64,000 nucleotides of DNA. Source: G963663495 sp963663495. GTDB taxonomy: Bacteria; Bacteroidota; Rhodothermia; Rhodothermales; Bin80. The DNA is taken from positions 310,001 to 374,000 of the forward strand of contig OY760427.1 of assembly GCA_963663495.1 (NCBI GenBank), written 5' to 3'. The notes below the pieces were generated by a model. That model was not told the DNA's origin. It made no database searches and saw nothing but the letters and a program-made list of their open reading frames with translations. Every line of letters starts with the position of its first letter. The first letter of the stretch is position 1. A program made the translations under genes and the position numbers. Below are positions 63,210-64,000 of the stretch, one piece after another.

Positions 63210-64000
63210 GTGGTTCAACATCAGATTCTGAAGACACTGCGTGCTGCTCCATGTGAGTTGACAGAGGTCATGGAGCAGCATCCTGACGATGGTCGCACAG
63301 CGATAAGTCGCCGTGTGAGTGAAGCGTTTGGCTTTTATGATGCCTTAGGGCGTGTGCAGCACAGCAGTTGTTTGCAGGCGCTCAAGACACTCGAAGCCGA
63401 GGGTGCGCTGTCCTTGCCTGCACCGAAGCGCGTGGTCCGAGGCGCTGTGCCTCGTTTGTTGGACGAACCGGTACCTGCGCCTGTTGGAGTGCCGACGTTG
63501 CTCAAGGATGTGCGCGGCCTGGAGTTGGAATTGGTAGAAGATGCCGGGCAGCGTGCGATCTGGAATACGCTTGTGGAGGCCGAGCATCCGATGTGTGCGC
63601 CACGGTTTGCCGGACGGCAGTTGCGCTATCTTGTCGGGAGCGAGCATGGCTACATCGGAGCGATAGGCTTTGCGGCTGCGGGGCTGTATCTGAAGGCGCG
63701 CGACAGATGGATGGCGTGGTCGGACGAGCAGCGTGAGGACTACCGGGACCATGTCGTGGGTTTGAATCGGTTCCTGATTCGCTCCATGGTGCGGATCAGG
63801 AACCTTGCCAGCCATACACTGGGGAAGGTATTGCGTTGTTTTCCGGAGGATTTTGAGAACCGTTACGGGTATGTGCCGTGGGTGATAGAGACCTTTGTGG
63901 GCTCCGAACATCGCGGCACGTGTTTTCGGGCTGCGGGGTTTCAGTGTGTGGGGAAAACCAAGGGGCGTGGGCGTCATGCTCCTGGTAATGCATGCACCAA
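63207..64000 (+). CDS. DruA-domain (DUF4338) protein, probably IS transposase, runs off window
   Basis: At least 264 residues, open to the window end. After an N-terminal part (MVVQHQILKTLRAAPCELTE) the DUF4338/DruA pattern appears: WNTLVEAEHPMCAPRFAGRQ, LRYLVGSEHGYIGAIGFAAA, YLKARDRWMAWSDEQREDYR, RFLIRSMVRIRNLASHTLGK, FENRYGYVPWVIETFVGSEH and RGTCFRAAGFQCVGKTKGRG. The domain is named after DruA of Druantia defence systems but is also the N-terminal part of many IS4-like transposases; the RGTCFRAAGF...GKTKGRGR ending is usual in those. Without the C-terminal DDE domain in view, transposase is favoured over a Druantia protein. It follows the group II intron by ~80 bases. Confidence 0.85.
   Translation, partial: MVVQHQILKTLRAAPCELTEVMEQHPDDGRTAISRRVSEAFGFYDALGRVQHSSCLQALKTLEAEGALSLPAPKRVVRGAVPRLLDEPVPAPVGVPTLLKDVRGLELELVEDAGQRAIWNTLVEAEHPMCAPRFAGRQLRYLVGSEHGYIGAIGFAAAGLYLKARDRWMAWSDEQREDYRDHVVGLNRFLIRSMVRIRNLASHTLGKVLRCFPEDFENRYGYVPWVIETFVGSEHRGTCFRAAGFQCVGKTKGRGRHAPGNACT

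Noticed and set aside
1..64000. CRISPR arrays, tRNA and rRNA genes
   Set aside because: No regularly spaced short direct repeats with unique spacers and no cloverleaf or ribosomal sequence were recognised by eye; short or diverged cases could be missed.

Overview
The window looks like a chromosomal segment from a mid-GC Gram-negative bacterium of the Bacteroidota/FCB group. The main clue is an LRR protein (11090-12871, minus) that ends in a type IX secretion (T9SS) type A sorting domain. CarboxypepD_reg, ExbB/ExbD and SCPU-fimbria genes agree with this. The species cannot be fixed from the sequence; Rhodothermota/Balneolota-like lineages are plausible but this is inference.

Layout. 1-1016 is hemA (minus, cut by the window edge). 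An IS66 left-end relic follows, then two secreted LRR proteins on the minus strand; the larger has 3,050 residues and carries a metzincin-type protease motif. 13075-14169 is an IS66 relic that cuts off a tnpB gene. 14540-34582 is the core of a defence island. On the plus strand are a SNF2 helicase, a large adenine-type DNA methyltransferase, a DEAD/H helicase with a DUF1998 domain, and a RelE-like/UvrD fusion; these are tightly packed, with gaps or overlaps of a few bases. Facing them on the minus strand are a degenerate SF1 helicase and a TPR-OB-fold protein whose last residues copy the SSB C-terminal tip. The first three plus-strand genes match the gene order of class 1 DISARM, but no PLD gene (drmC) is present and the last three proteins are not standard DISARM parts.

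34596-49486 is a graveyard of mobile elements and decaying restriction-modification genes. It holds three further tnpB elements (two full-length genes, one with a premature stop), a broken IS1595 transposase, a frameshifted methyltransferase-HNH gene, an hsdS relic, a DUF4365 gene with an unknown partner, an hsdR fragment cut by a second IS66 relic, a second large SNF2 helicase and an IS110 relic. The tnpB elements are unusual: two are bounded by imperfect terminal inverted repeats and perfect 8-bp direct repeats, which IS200/IS605 elements normally lack.

49497-60638 is a run of cell-envelope genes on the minus strand: a chaperone-usher-like SCPU fimbria operon, then a CarboxypepD_reg protein and an ExbB-ExbD-ExbD-TonB-like-TPR set. 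60911 to about 63125 is a group II intron with its reverse transcriptase. The window ends inside a DruA-domain (DUF4338) gene, probably a transposase.

Functionally, the island probably protects against phage by methylation-dependent self/non-self discrimination coupled to several helicases. The facing TPR/dead-helicase pair may be an extra module that binds single-stranded DNA processing factors. Both statements are inferences from domains and gene order.
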